In this document: positions 34,706 to 45,253 of the stretch, one piece after another | Position numbering within the stretch: position 1 is the stretch's first letter | How the letters are laid out: the number at the start of each line of letters is the position of its first letter | Origin: Pomacea canaliculata | Taxonomy: Eukaryota > Mollusca > Gastropoda > Architaenioglossa > Ampullariidae | Length of the DNA: 64,000 nucleotides | NCBI RefSeq assembly: GCF_003073045.1 | Contig: NC_037602.1 | Coordinates: forward strand, 13,085,731-13,149,730 | Direction: 5' to 3' | Program-made: the position numbers and the translations under genes | Notes under the pieces: generated by a model | The model's input: the letters and a program-made list of their open reading frames with translations, nothing else | Told to the model about the DNA's origin: nothing | Database searches by the model: none

Positions 34706-35498
34706 TTCTGGAACTAAAATCTCAATAACTATGCTAATTTATAGTATATAAATTATACATACTGTTATTGAAGAGTCCAACACAAGTATCAGTATTGGAA
34801 CTGACGGCTGAAGAAGCTTAATTATAATTCCTGTTGCTAAAAGTGTAGAAACACAACTTTGCAAATGGCGTGCAGTTCCGATCACGTAGTACACCATTGG
34901 CTAAAAGTCACGTGCCCTTATTAGGGGTTAGGGCCCTTGGTTGGTAAGAGTACTCTCCCCCGTCAAATATAGGTAACCTATATTAGGGCCTAGATAAGTT
35001 GAAAGTACGATGCGCATAGGGATAGTAGCATTAAAAGGAAGTCCATATAGGACCCATATGAGGTGTTCTGGGACCATATGGGAAACCCATATAGGCCCTG
35101 TTGCCGAAAGCGCAAACAGAACCTACAGTGGGTCGATATGGGTTTCCCATATGAACCATGTGAACCTAGATACCTTTTCCAGCTATTATTGGTAATTTTA
35201 GGTATTTTGGCATATTCTGATTTACATTGTTTTAAAATCAGGATATGTCAAAATTCCTAGAACTACCAATAATATCAAATGCATCAAAATAACCCTATAA
35301 ATGCCAAACAAAATGTTACAAAAAAACAAACATGATTTGTCATTTACTGATGTTTATTGAAATTGTTAATAAAAAAAAAAATTTAAATATGCAAAAATAG
35401 TACAGCTTTACTTGTCCTGCAATTCGTTCCCCACACCCAGAACTATTTACTGACTTTAACAGTCTGTGCTCAGGTGCCCTTTCCCTTCTGCCATTCTC

Positions 35499-37400
35499 TC
35501 AATCCCTAGCACCAGTTAACCAGCTAGAGATCTGCGTCTGCAGTTCCACTTCCGTAGCTTGAGGGCAAGTTTTTCTTTCAGCATCTGAAAAATAGAACAA
35601 ATATAAGAATATGAAGTCTGCATAAAAATAATCACTTAATTGTAGGTCACTGACCCTAAAATCCAGAATATAAGATGAAATAAAGAAAGGTACAAGCAAA
35701 TTACATGGAGAATGTATTGCAGAGTCTGACCGTTTCACCTACCTTGGCAGCATAGTCAGCAGCAAAGACGGAGGTACAGATGACGATGTCAGAAGCCGAA
35801 TAAGCAAAGCCAGGCTTGCATTCCACACCCTAAAACCTATCTGGAACTCCAAGGCTTTGTCTCTAAACACAAGATCCGCATCTATAATACCAATGTAAAG
35901 TCAGTCCTTCTGTATGGGTCTGAGACATGGCGGTGACAAATGCCATCACCAACAAGATACAGACATTCATCAACAAATGTCTGCGCCGCATCTTTAACAT
36001 CCGATGGCCTGAGAAGATCTCCAAGGCGGACCTGTGGGAGAGAGCCAACCAAAACCCTGCTAGCCAAGACATCCAGAAGCGGAAGTGGGGCTGGATTGGC
36101 CACACTACAAAAGCCAGCCAACAATTTAACGCGACAAGCTCTGGGCTGGAACCCACAGGGGATGCGCAAGGTTGGGAGACCCAGACAGACGTGGAGGAGA
36201 TCAGTCCACAAGAGGCAGAGACAGCTGGCATGACATGGTGCCAACTGAAAAGGGACGCCCAGGACCGGGTCCGATGGCGGCGTGTGGTTGCGGCCCTATG
36301 CTCCACTGGGGGCGTATAGGATAGAAGAAGAAGAAGACAAGCAAATTATATAGATATGTAAAGTGGCACAAAAATTTTAAGTGCTATAAACAGAAAGGAA
36401 CTACAAGTGGAACTGCATTTGAATTTCAGTTAGAATTTCTATAAGCAGGAGAACTCTGGAAATACTGATTTCAAAAACAATCCAGTACATGGGAACTGTA
36501 AAGATGTCAACTGTCATCTTAATTCATTTCTACACAATATTAACCAGCTGATTAAAGGACTAGACATTGCATAAACATACTGCCTTTTTATGTACAGGTT
36601 TCTGTACAAGAATTTTACAGACAAATGAAATATTTTTTCTCAATGACTCATGAAAACAGAGTCAAATATTTAAATCCTTACCCTGAACTGTTTGTAAAAG
36701 AAAGGGGTAGTTCTCGAGTCCCTTCAGACCATGGAAGTTGTAAGACCGGGCTAACTCATTTGAAAATAGCAGAGATAGTATGCCCCTGACGACATGCTTT
36801 AAACTGAATCTCCCACGCATTGCCAAATAGCATTCCTGAAAACAGACAATAATAAACATACATCATTTTTTAAAATAAAACTTGCTGTGGGCAGTATCAT
36901 GATACATGTTATGAGAACTAGTATTATAAGACAAAATATGGATGAAAACCATTAAGGAAGTTTCATATTTATCTTTGTAACCAAGCTAAAGTGGTTACAG
37001 AAAATTTATTATGAGCTGTAATTCATGCCACCATAACAATGCTTTCTTACTTTTTAGTGCTGCAGACATGTTATTTGTTCTATACAATAAAATGCTATGA
37101 AAACCTTTAAACGGAATAGCAAAAATACACTTGACTCCTCCTTCTAACAAATCAGAATAAAGTACATACAAGCGTGCTCGTTTTCCTAGATCTGTCTTTA
37201 AATCCAACTCGAGACGTTCTACATCCTCTGAAGATTTTAAGGGAAACTGTAACCCTTGTGGCAGATGTCAGCTGCTTTTCTTGGGTTTGGCACTCCATCC
37301 GCGCAAGCCTATTTTTCACTCTTTCATATCAGTTTTCATCTCTTCCAGAAGAGACAGTATATGCTGTACAGCTTTCTGTAGTTTATCTTGTTTACTTGGA
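35499..37400 (-). pseudogene. DUF4806-type gene, copy B (5'-truncated, LINE-interrupted)
   Basis: Second copy of the 3' half of the same gene, same orientation. Exon 4 equivalent is 36835-36682 (AMRGRFSLKHVVRGILSLLF); exon 5 equivalent is 35584-35499, ending at a premature TGA right after LTGARD. The exon 3 acceptor, CCAG at 33270-33267 in copy A, has become CCAA-like here (37399-37396), so the splice site is lost. Similarity to copy A stops near 37430: exons 1 and 2 are absent. A 630-bp RTE-like insertion splits the last intron. Clearly non-functional. Confidence 0.65.
35707..36336 (+). mobile_element. RTE-like LINE 3' fragment inserted in unit B
   Basis: Encodes in shifting frames FTYLGSIVSSKDGGTDDDVR, then NKIQTFINKCLRRIFNIRWP, then RKWGWIGHTTKASQQFN, then TWCQLKRDAQDRVRWRRVVA with ALCSTGG at the end, and finishes in an AGAAGAAGAAG tail. 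It is flanked by ACAAGCAAATTAcAT (35692-35706) and ACAAGCAAATTAtAT (36337-36351). The empty site in unit A (near 32334-32360) reads straight through, proving the insertion and its size (630 bp). Confidence 0.9.
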
Positions 37401-38179
37401 ACCAACAATCGCAATAGCAGAAAAATGTAAAATAGTGTGTCTGAGATAGAAAACTCTCGTCAAACTTTGTGTCACTGTGACTACTCAATCTCTCTCTCTC
37501 TAGCTCAACACGCCTGTCAAACTGTGTGATTGTGACAAGTCAATCTCTCTAACACAACACTCCTCCCCACCCTTTGCAATCTCTGCCTGACAACAATAGA
37601 CAGTGTACACTACGCATGCGCAAAAAAAAGGCTTTGCAAATTGCTTTGTGCCCCAAATGAATTCACGTTAATTCATAAGTTGGAGGGCATGTGATTTACA
37701 TGTAAAAATCTGATCCAGAATAAAAGCGTAAAAGTAAATGGGTGGGAAGTGTATAGATGAATGTATAGAAAGTGTATAGATGAAAACATACTACATGAGC
37801 TTTCACACCTGAACGTCACGAACAATGGGTTAACTTAAGGGTATACTCAAGGCCTGTGATAAGGCTGTGGCGATGGTCAAACGTTTCAAACATATATTTA
37901 GTTAAAATTAAAGAGCACGAGAGCAATACAGGAGAAATAAAAGATTCATTTCTCACTTAATTACCACTTATTAACACTATTTCGGTTGCCGATGTTTGTA
38001 AAAATCGAAAAAATTCAGTGAAATCGACCCTTGTGTCCTTCCGCCGAGTAATCACGATATCTTCCCGAGATGGAAGACTTGTCTCATTATGACATCAGTC
38101 TCCTTATGACGTCAGTCTCTGACATGAAGTGTCTGTGGTCATTGGGAAGATTTTGCGTTGGATTAGTGATATCCAAACT

Positions 38180-38401
38180 AATATACAATCAAGATGGCTT
38201 GGAGCATAATAGGTCCCATTCTTTGGGCTCCCAAAGCTTTTTAGTACTGGGATCGAGCCTTTCTATTGGTATGACCCACTCTTTTCGTATCACCTTGTCT
38301 TTAGGAAAGTGATGAAAAGAAACTTTTGACTCTTTTCCCATCTTTTCGTGGCAATCGGGTGCAGCACATTCTCGAGGCATGGTTCTCACTATGGAAACCA
38401 C
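38180..38401 (-). pseudogene. THAP-like zinc-finger fragment
   Basis: The minus-strand ORF contains MPRECAAPDCHEKMGKESKV, then SFHHFPKDKVIRKEWV and a WDLLCSKPS end. The N-terminal M-P-x-x-C-x4-C, the FPKD and the tryptophan fit a THAP DNA-binding domain. The expected final C-x2-H is missing (CSKP), and a stop follows. THAP domains occur in P-element-like and other DNA transposases as well as in host regulators. It lies 0.75 kb upstream of DUF4806 copy B on the same strand. Confidence 0.5.
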
Positions 38402-38531
38402 ACGTCATAGGGTCACGTGACGGAGAACGAGACTTCGTGGAAGCAAAAAAAGAGTCCCGTGTCATTTCTCTTATTAAACACAACATTCTACTAAAAACCT
38501 TCAATATTTTCCACATGAACACACATATAAA

Positions 38532-38830
38532 CAGGCCTGACGAGAGTGGGGGGGACAGGGGTCTGGTGTACCTGGGCCCGCGGCTGTCAAGGGGGCCCGG
38601 CCTTGGTCAGTGGATTTTTTTTCTTCTTCTCCTTTTCTTTTTCTTTTAAAGAAAGGTCTAAGGACAGAACACCCAAGCATTACACATGGAGAAGTTGAGT
38701 TTGAGTGTAGATATTGAGATTCGAATTGTAAATATACATTATATACTGGGAAAATAATTTACGATTACAAGTACAAGGGGCCCAGAGAGGTCGTTTGTCC
38801 CGGGGCCCGGGCTGGCTCTCGGCGGCCCTG
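38532..38830. mobile_element. hAT-type MITE (GGCCCGGG family), copy 1
   Basis: Ends CAGGCCTGACGAGAG and CTCTCGGCGGCCCTG, flanked by exact CATATAAA duplications at 38524-38531 and 38831-38838. It holds GGGCCCG blocks near both ends and a CT-rich centre. An inverted copy of the whole element is at 48672. Confidence 0.9.
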
Positions 38831-38844
38831 CATATAAATAGACG

Positions 38845-39400
38845 CAGGGCTTCTGCTAAGGCTAAATTCTTTGGGGTCCCAGGGACCCCTTCTTCAGATT
38901 TCTAAGGGGTCCCAGGCTAACTCTAAGGGTCCCTTTACAAAGTTGAAAAAAAAACCCCAACAAATCAACTACTTTGTTCCACTGCCTTTCAGGCACATAA
39001 AGCACTGTAATGTCTAGTCAAAAACGGCGAGATTTCTGTGCCATGAAGAGTGAGCAAGCATCTGTGATGAGCTTATGCTCACTGTACTTGGGGTGCTCCC
39101 TTTCTTTCCGTTTCTGAGACGATGATTCTAACCACGCTGTCAACGACATCTTGGAAATAGGTTAATGGAACTCTTCCCGGTAAGGGAAAAAAACTCAGTG
39201 CAAGGGAAATGACTCTCATCTTGTAGCAGACGACAACGCTAGATTGGGCTACGATGTCAGACACTACACTTATCCAATTTTGTATCTGTTCTTCGCCCAA
39301 ATTTGAAGGGGTCCCCTGGGACCCCATTGACGAAAATTGAAGGGGTCCTCCAAACTTTTAATGGTACTGTACGCAATTTTTTGCGTAAGCAGAAGCCCTG
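38845..39400. mobile_element. GGGGTCCC MITE, copy 2 (556 bp)
   Basis: Same inverted ends as copy 1 (CAGGGCTTCTGCTAAGG, GCGTAAGCAGAAGCCCTG). The middle includes CGTTTCTGAGACGATGATTC, AACGACATCTTGGAAATAGG and CAGACGACAACGCTAGATTG. It is uninterrupted, so it serves as the empty-site reference for copy 3. It begins 14 bases after the previous MITE. No target duplication visible. Confidence 0.85.
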
Positions 39401-39784
39401 GTTTAACAGATGGCAAAGGGTAAATACAAAACTGTATGGCTGTGTTGAATCTTGCTGTCAAAGGTATATTATTTTTGTCCACCATCTATTAATATGCCTA
39501 AACTACAGCGTGTTCTTACTTGGATATGTAATAAATATTCCTATCATCTCTTCCTTTGGTTGTTTTACTGCATATTTGGGGCTGCTCTTTTGAGGAAGTT
39601 TTCATATATTTGTGGTATTCAGTTGGTCGTATCTTATGCCCCTTTCATACATCGTTCTTTACGGTTCCCTCCCTTTTCCCCCAGAGCTGTATGAATATAT
39701 TCCAATATGTGTTCGACTTCTTGCCTAGCCATTCCCCCTCAACCTTCAGCAAGATGGTTTGTGTCTAATACATTAGTTCATGCT

Positions 39785-42690
39785 TGGTAGCCTAGTTTAT
39801 TCCTTCTTGCTCCTCTGATTAGCACAGGGCCGCAACAACACCTTGCCAACGGACCCGGTTGTGGGCCCAGGTGGTTCCGATGTCCTTTGCCTCGCTCTCG
39901 ACTGTTCTTTTCCAAGTCTGCTTCGGTCTCCCATCTCTCCTCTTCCCCTGAGGGTTCCAGTCAAGTGCATGCTTGGCAATGGTGTCAGCTGGTTTGCGCA
40001 GGGTGTGTCTTACCTAGAACATCTGTACAGGTTGTCTTCCAGCCCCATTTGCGGCTTTTGATGTCTTGGCTAGTGGCATTCTGGTTGCTTCTTTTCCACA
40101 GGCAGCTGTTGGAGATCTTTTCAGGCCATCTTATTCTCAGAATACGGCTCAGGCATCGGTTGGTAAAGGTCTGCAGCTTGTTGTTGATGGTATTTATCAC
40201 TCTCCAGGTTTCAGAACCATACAGTAGGACTGCCTTCGCATTGGTGTTGAAGATGCTCAAGGATGTTGCTCGGGAGTTCCAGCTGGGGGCGTAGGCTGCT
40301 GAAAGCATGCCTGGCTTTGTTGATACGGCTTTCGATATCATCATCTGCTCCACTGTCCTTGTTGACAATGCTCCCCAGATACGTGGAACGGTCTGTTTCT
40401 AGGATGTTCTCTCCTTGAAGTTGGATTGGAAGTTCCTGCTTGTTGATTCTCATCACTTCGGTCTTCTTTCTGTTGACCTTTAAGCCAGTCTTCTCTGCTT
40501 CCTTGGCTAGCTTACTCAGTTGGGTTTGTGCATGTTGTTGCCGATGAGATAGAAGACCGATGTCATCTCCAATGTCCTCTAGTTGTTTGGTGAAGGTCTA
40601 CTGAATACAGGTATTGTTGTCTTGGGTTGTCTTGTGCATTCTCCAGTCTATGACCATGAGGAAGATTGTTGGTGATAATATCTAACCCTGTCTTACGTCG
40701 GTCTTCCCTACAAAAGGTTTAGTGAGTTTGCCATTGTAACTTGGCTTGGAGAGTCTTCGTACAAACCTCGAATGATGTTTATGAGCTTAGGTGGAATGCC
40801 GTAGTGGATCATCAGCCTCCAGATGACGTCCCTGTCTACACTGTCAAGTGCCTTCTCGAAGTCCACAAAAGTTATATAGATTATAGAGGGAGGACTGCCA
40901 CTCGATAGACTCCTCAATGATGATACGGAGGGTGGCAATGTGATCAGTGCATGATCACGCCCGGCGAAACCCTGCTTGTTCTGGTCTCAGTCTCTTGTCT
41001 TAGTGCCTTCTTCAGTCTCTCTAGAATTATCCTTGATAGGACTTAACTGGGGATGGACACCAGCATGATCTCTCTCCAATTGTTGCACTGAGAGAGGTCT
41101 CCTTTCTTCGGTAACTTGAGCAGGTGGCCTAGTTTCCAGACTGTTGGTACTATTGTTCCCAGATCTTCTGTAGAAGGGGATGTACAATTGTTGCTGTTGT
41201 TTCTGGGTCTGCCTTTAATGCTTCATGGGGTATGCCTTCCGGACCGGCTGCTTTGCCACTTTTCATGCTTTAGATAACTTTGATGATTTCTGTCTTATTG
41301 GGAGGGCTGGTGTTGACATGAAGTTGTTCACTTGCTGGTGGTATTTCAGGTAAAGATGATGGACGAGGTCGATTCATGATCTCATCGAAGTGTTCCATCC
41401 AGCGGTCTCTTTGTTCTGCTTCGTTTGTTATAGTCTTGCCGTCTTTGTCTTTCACTGGCTTGTTTGGGTTGATGTTTCTGCCTGACAGAATTTGTGTTTT
41501 TTCGTATTACTTCATGTTCCCCTATATAGTTGCTGTCTCTGCTTCCTCTGTCAGTTCATGGGTGAAGCGTCTCTTGTCCTTTCTGACAGACCTCTTCACT
41601 TGGCGGTTGGCTTCCCAATATTCAGCTCTGATGTCTTCCTTCTCTTGTTGAGCTTCTGTTTTAGTCCCTTTCTTGATTCAATCTTTGCCCAGGTCTCTGG
41701 GGTTATCCATTCCTTGTGTTTTCTTTCCCTCTTCCCTAGAACATTGGTGTTTTCCAAATGTTCTTGAGTGTTGACCAGTGTTCTTCCACTGATTCTTCTG
41801 TCAGTCCTGAAAGGGGCTCATACTTATTCTTGACTTCACAGTTATAAATTTCCATTTTTTCCTTGTTCTTGAGGTATTGAGTATTGAACTTGGGGTGTGG
41901 TCTGCCTGCTGGATCAGTGAAGGACTTCAGCTTAATCTTGAAGACTGCCACTAGGAACTGGTTGTCTGAAGCAACATCTGTAACTCTCCTCACTCGGACA
42001 TCTTGAAGACTCCTTCTTCACTTTCGAGAAACTGTTATATGGTAGATCTGGTTTTCTGTCTGGCCATAAGGGGAAGCCAAGTTGTCTTGTATATATTCTT
42101 GTGTGGGAACACAGTGCCACCTATGACATGGTCATTGAAAGCGCCGAAGTCTGTGAAGAGCTCCCCGTTTTCGTTGCAGATGCCGATGCCATGTCTTCCC
42201 ATGATGAGTACTCTGTTGGTATTATCATTTCCCACTTTAGCATTTAGGTCTCCCATAATGATCTTTAGATCTCTTCTTGGTGTGTGATCAAGTAGGGAAC
42301 TGTAGAAGTCTTCTTTATCATCATCCTCTGCTGCAATTGTAGGGGCATAGCATTGGATGATGGGGATTTCCTTCCTTTGGCATTGGATCTTGCTGACATG
42401 AGGCCGTGGTGAGACTGGTTCCCAGGCCATCAGTGCCTTTGTTGCCTCTGTTGACATCAGCAGTGCTACTCCCTGGGTAAGATCGTGGTCAAGGTCTTTG
42501 TGGCCAGAGTAAATAATCGTTTCTCCTGATGTTAGTCTGGTCTGGCCACTTTCATTCCATCTGGATTCGCATAACCCGAGAACCCTGATGTATTTTTTTC
42601 ATTTCTCTTGCCCCTTGTGCTGACTTGCCACTTTCATAGAGGGTTCTGATGTTCCAGGTCCCTATCCTGGTAGGATAAATTTGAATCTCG
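39785..42690 (-). mobile_element. Nearly full-length RTE-like LINE
   Basis: Minus strand, broken by several frameshifts. Endonuclease: GTWNIRTLYESGKS-like start near 42650, then EIPIIQCYAPTIAAEDDDKE and KIIMGDLNAKVGNDNTNR (42457-42035). Linker: EHWSTLKNIWKT, EQRDRWMEHFDEIMNRP. RT: ITFVDFEKALDSVDRDVIWR (near 40870) and MIHYGIPPKLINIIRGLYED. C-terminus: RSTYLGSIVNKDSGADDDIE, AVLLYGSETWRVINTINNKL, SRKWGWK, and GVVAAL before a GGAATAAACTA end at 39785-39795. The FVDFEKALDS and YLGSIV..D.G motifs are those of RTE/BovB-like RTs. Confidence 0.85.
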
Positions 42691-42694
42691 TCTA

Positions 42695-43764
42695 CGGGGC
42701 TTCTGCTTACGCCAAAAATTGCTTACAGTACGCATTAAAAGTTTGGAGGACCCCTTCAATTTTCGTCAATGGGGTCCCAGGAGACCCCTTCAAATTTGGG
42801 CGAAGAACAGATACAAAGTTGGGTAAGTGTAGTGTCTGACATCGTAGCCCAATCTATTGCTGTCGTCTGCTACAAGGTGAGAATTACTTCCCTTGCACTG
42901 AGTTTTTCCCCTTACCGGGAAGAATTCCATTACAGTGTTCCCTCGTTTATCGCGGGGGATAGGTTCCAAGACCAGCCGCGATAAACGAATTTCCGCGAAT
43001 TAGGGACATACATGCAATAATAATATATACATGTAAAACAATATAATGTTAGTGTAAAGTAATATATTAGTCATGGTATTAATACAGTACAATAACACTT
43101 AAGTGTAAAAAAAATTATACAACTCAAAGAAACCCCAAAAAACTGATGCGAACTGGCTGCGAGATGGGAGATACCAATCATGGCTCGTCGCTTCCGCATA
43201 GCAATGGATTTCTCATACAGTTATTTCTTTCGTCTGACTATTCACAAAATTACCATGATATTTTAATAGAAATACTAATATAGCTAAATTTTTCGTCTTT
43301 TTCCTGTTGAAATATCTATGGTATTTTGTAGAACGATAATTCCCAGCGCGGAAGTATCGATCGATACTTCACTCAAAAAAAACCAAAAAAAAAAAAACAA
43401 ACAAAAAACCGCGAAGTAGCGAATACGCGATAGATGAACCGCGAAGTAGCGAGGGAACACTGTAACTATATCCAAGATGTCGTTGACAGCGTGGTTAGAA
43501 TCATCGTCTCAGAAACGGAAAGAAAGTGAGCATACCAAGTACAGTGAGCATAAGCTCATCACAGATGCTTGCTCACTCTTCATGGCACAAAAATCTCGCC
43601 GTTTTTGACTAGACATTACAGTGCTTTATGTGTCTGAAAGGCAGTTGAACAAAAAGTAGTTGATTTGTTGGGGGTTTTTTTTTCAGCTTTGTAATGGGAC
43701 CCCTTAGAAATCTGAAGAAGGGGTCCCTGGGACCCCAAAGAATTTAGCCTTAGCAGAAGCCCTG
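42695..43764. mobile_element. GGGGTCCC MITE, copy 3, inverted and interrupted
   Basis: Reverse-complement copy of 38845-39400: it starts CGGGGCTTCTGCTTACGC and ends CCTTAGCAGAAGCCCTG. It is split by the pogo-like MITE at 42933-43462. Without that insert it is about 538 bp, close to copy 2. With copy 2 it forms an inverted pair around the RTE-like LINE. Confidence 0.85.
42933..43462. mobile_element. pogo/Tigger-like MITE, TA target site
   Basis: Ends CAGTGTTCCCTCGTTTATCG and GCGAAGTAGCGAGGGAACAC plus TG. TA lies on each side (42931-42932 and 43463-43464). Subterminal copies of CCGCGAAGTAGCGA and CCGCGATAAACGAA are inside. Copy 2 of the host MITE shows the unfilled site, TTCCATTAAC in the matching strand, so a single TA became two. 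Confidence 0.93.
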
Positions 43765-45253
43765 ACTGAAAAACTGTTAAGGTGGCTAGGGTGGATGGGT
43801 TGGCACTTACGTTTCTCTTGCTCTTTGTATGTGTTGGGGGTGGGCTGTGTGCATGCGCGGGAGAGAAGATGAAGACGGAAAACATACTCCATCGCAATAA
43901 CCGATTTCTACTTTGACATCAAGAAAAACATCCAAAGAAAGTTAATAACCTCTTTTCCTTCTTGCCCCATACCATAGATATCATCACTACGCATGTTTCG
44001 ACATGTTATCTCTACACTGACTTAACCTCTAATTTGCATAAAAAGTAATCTTAAAAAAAACGCGTATGAAAGCTGGCAGAAAAGAAAACAGTGCGCACAC
44101 TGAAAGTCTTGTGCAGGAGGGCTGGTGGACGTGCCGGGCGCACCCAGGCTGTGGCGGCTGCCCCCTACGAAACGAAGTTACCTTGCCTGAGACACGCAAT
44201 CACGTTACCCTCTGACACACACCTGCGTTTGTAGTGGCGTTCAGTTAACGATAGAAGAACATGTCCCCCACCTCCACTTCCTTCTCCCACCCAGCCCCGC
44301 TCCCATCCTTTGCTTGAATTTTTTTTCCCCTGGATTTCACGGCGCGCGTGCGTGCGATAAATGGTCACACGGGGTACTGAAGAAGTGCCCCCTTGATGCT
44401 TGCACGTGACCGTTTGCGACCCTTAATGACGTCATTATCTTACGACAGTGCCCTCCGTTGAAGGCGTTTAGTGGAAGTTTACGTGTACCTGCTATCTGGG
44501 ATTTTTTTTAAAAAATCACTTAATCGTTAAAATATATCGAAATTTGGTTGGTTGGCTCGCTGGCTGGCTAGCAGGAAGACAGGTTGACTGGTAAGCTATT
44601 GAGGCTGTTTTCCCTACTTTGCCAACAAAGAATTCCTTGAAGGAACTGAGAGATGTTGCTAATGATGGGTGAAGTCAAAGATCTAGACATAGCAAGTGGT
44701 TTACCTATCATGGTTTGAAAGAAAATCCCACAGCCATTTTAAGTTTACGGCTGGGTCACTCGACCCATCACTATTTCTCATCTTCAGAGTGACACAAGTC
44801 ACCGAAGAAGGGAAAGAGTATCTTCATCAGAAACTAGAAAATGACTTTCCCATGTTCAAATTGCCTACTGGGACAAATAAAGTTGATCATTGTCATTGAC
44901 TCGTGATTTTTAAACAAATTTTCGTGTGAAAGTGTCTGGCCCTGCAATCACCACCCAAACTTAGCCTCCATCCCCGCAAGGCTGCCCCTCCCCTTCCAAC
45001 TCGTTGCAGTGGTGAATAAATAATGAATGCGGATGAGGAACGAAAGGAAGTGATGACGCGAACATTATAAAATCGTGCGATAGAAATCAGGGTCCTGAAG
45101 GGAATTGCGTCATACAACGGAAATTTGACCTTCGTGTTTTTCAACTGCAACAAACGAGTTCACCCACTCTTGACCGTTCCTCTGGTCAGATGTCATCCCT
45201 GTGAATTCTACGCTGACGAGTTTACATTTGACTGATCTTCAAGCTTAATTCCC
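43765..45253. other. Unassigned spacer with a full CRE
   Basis: No repeat or coding exon recognised. A perfect TGACGTCA in the longer palindrome AATGACGTCATT is at 44425-44436, in a CpG-containing stretch (44330-44460). The short tandem GGTTGGTTGGCTCGCTGGCTGG is around 44545-44570. Confidence 0.4.

Larger units (their letters stand above)
35040..37430. repeat. Direct repeat unit B
   Basis: Second unit of the pair. Its left end carries two mirror palindromes, ATATGGGAAACCCATAT (about 35078-35094) and ATATGGGTTTCCCATAT (about 35136-35152). It is longer than unit A mainly because of the LINE insertion at 35707-36336 and a segment near 36400-36610 that matches unit A poorly. Confidence 0.75.

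Noticed and set aside
31640..37430. LTR retrotransposon with 31.6-kb and 35-kb repeats as long terminal repeats
   Set aside because: The two repeats contain spliced gene exons, there is no gag-pol between them and no TG...CA ends, so a tandem gene or element duplication fits better.
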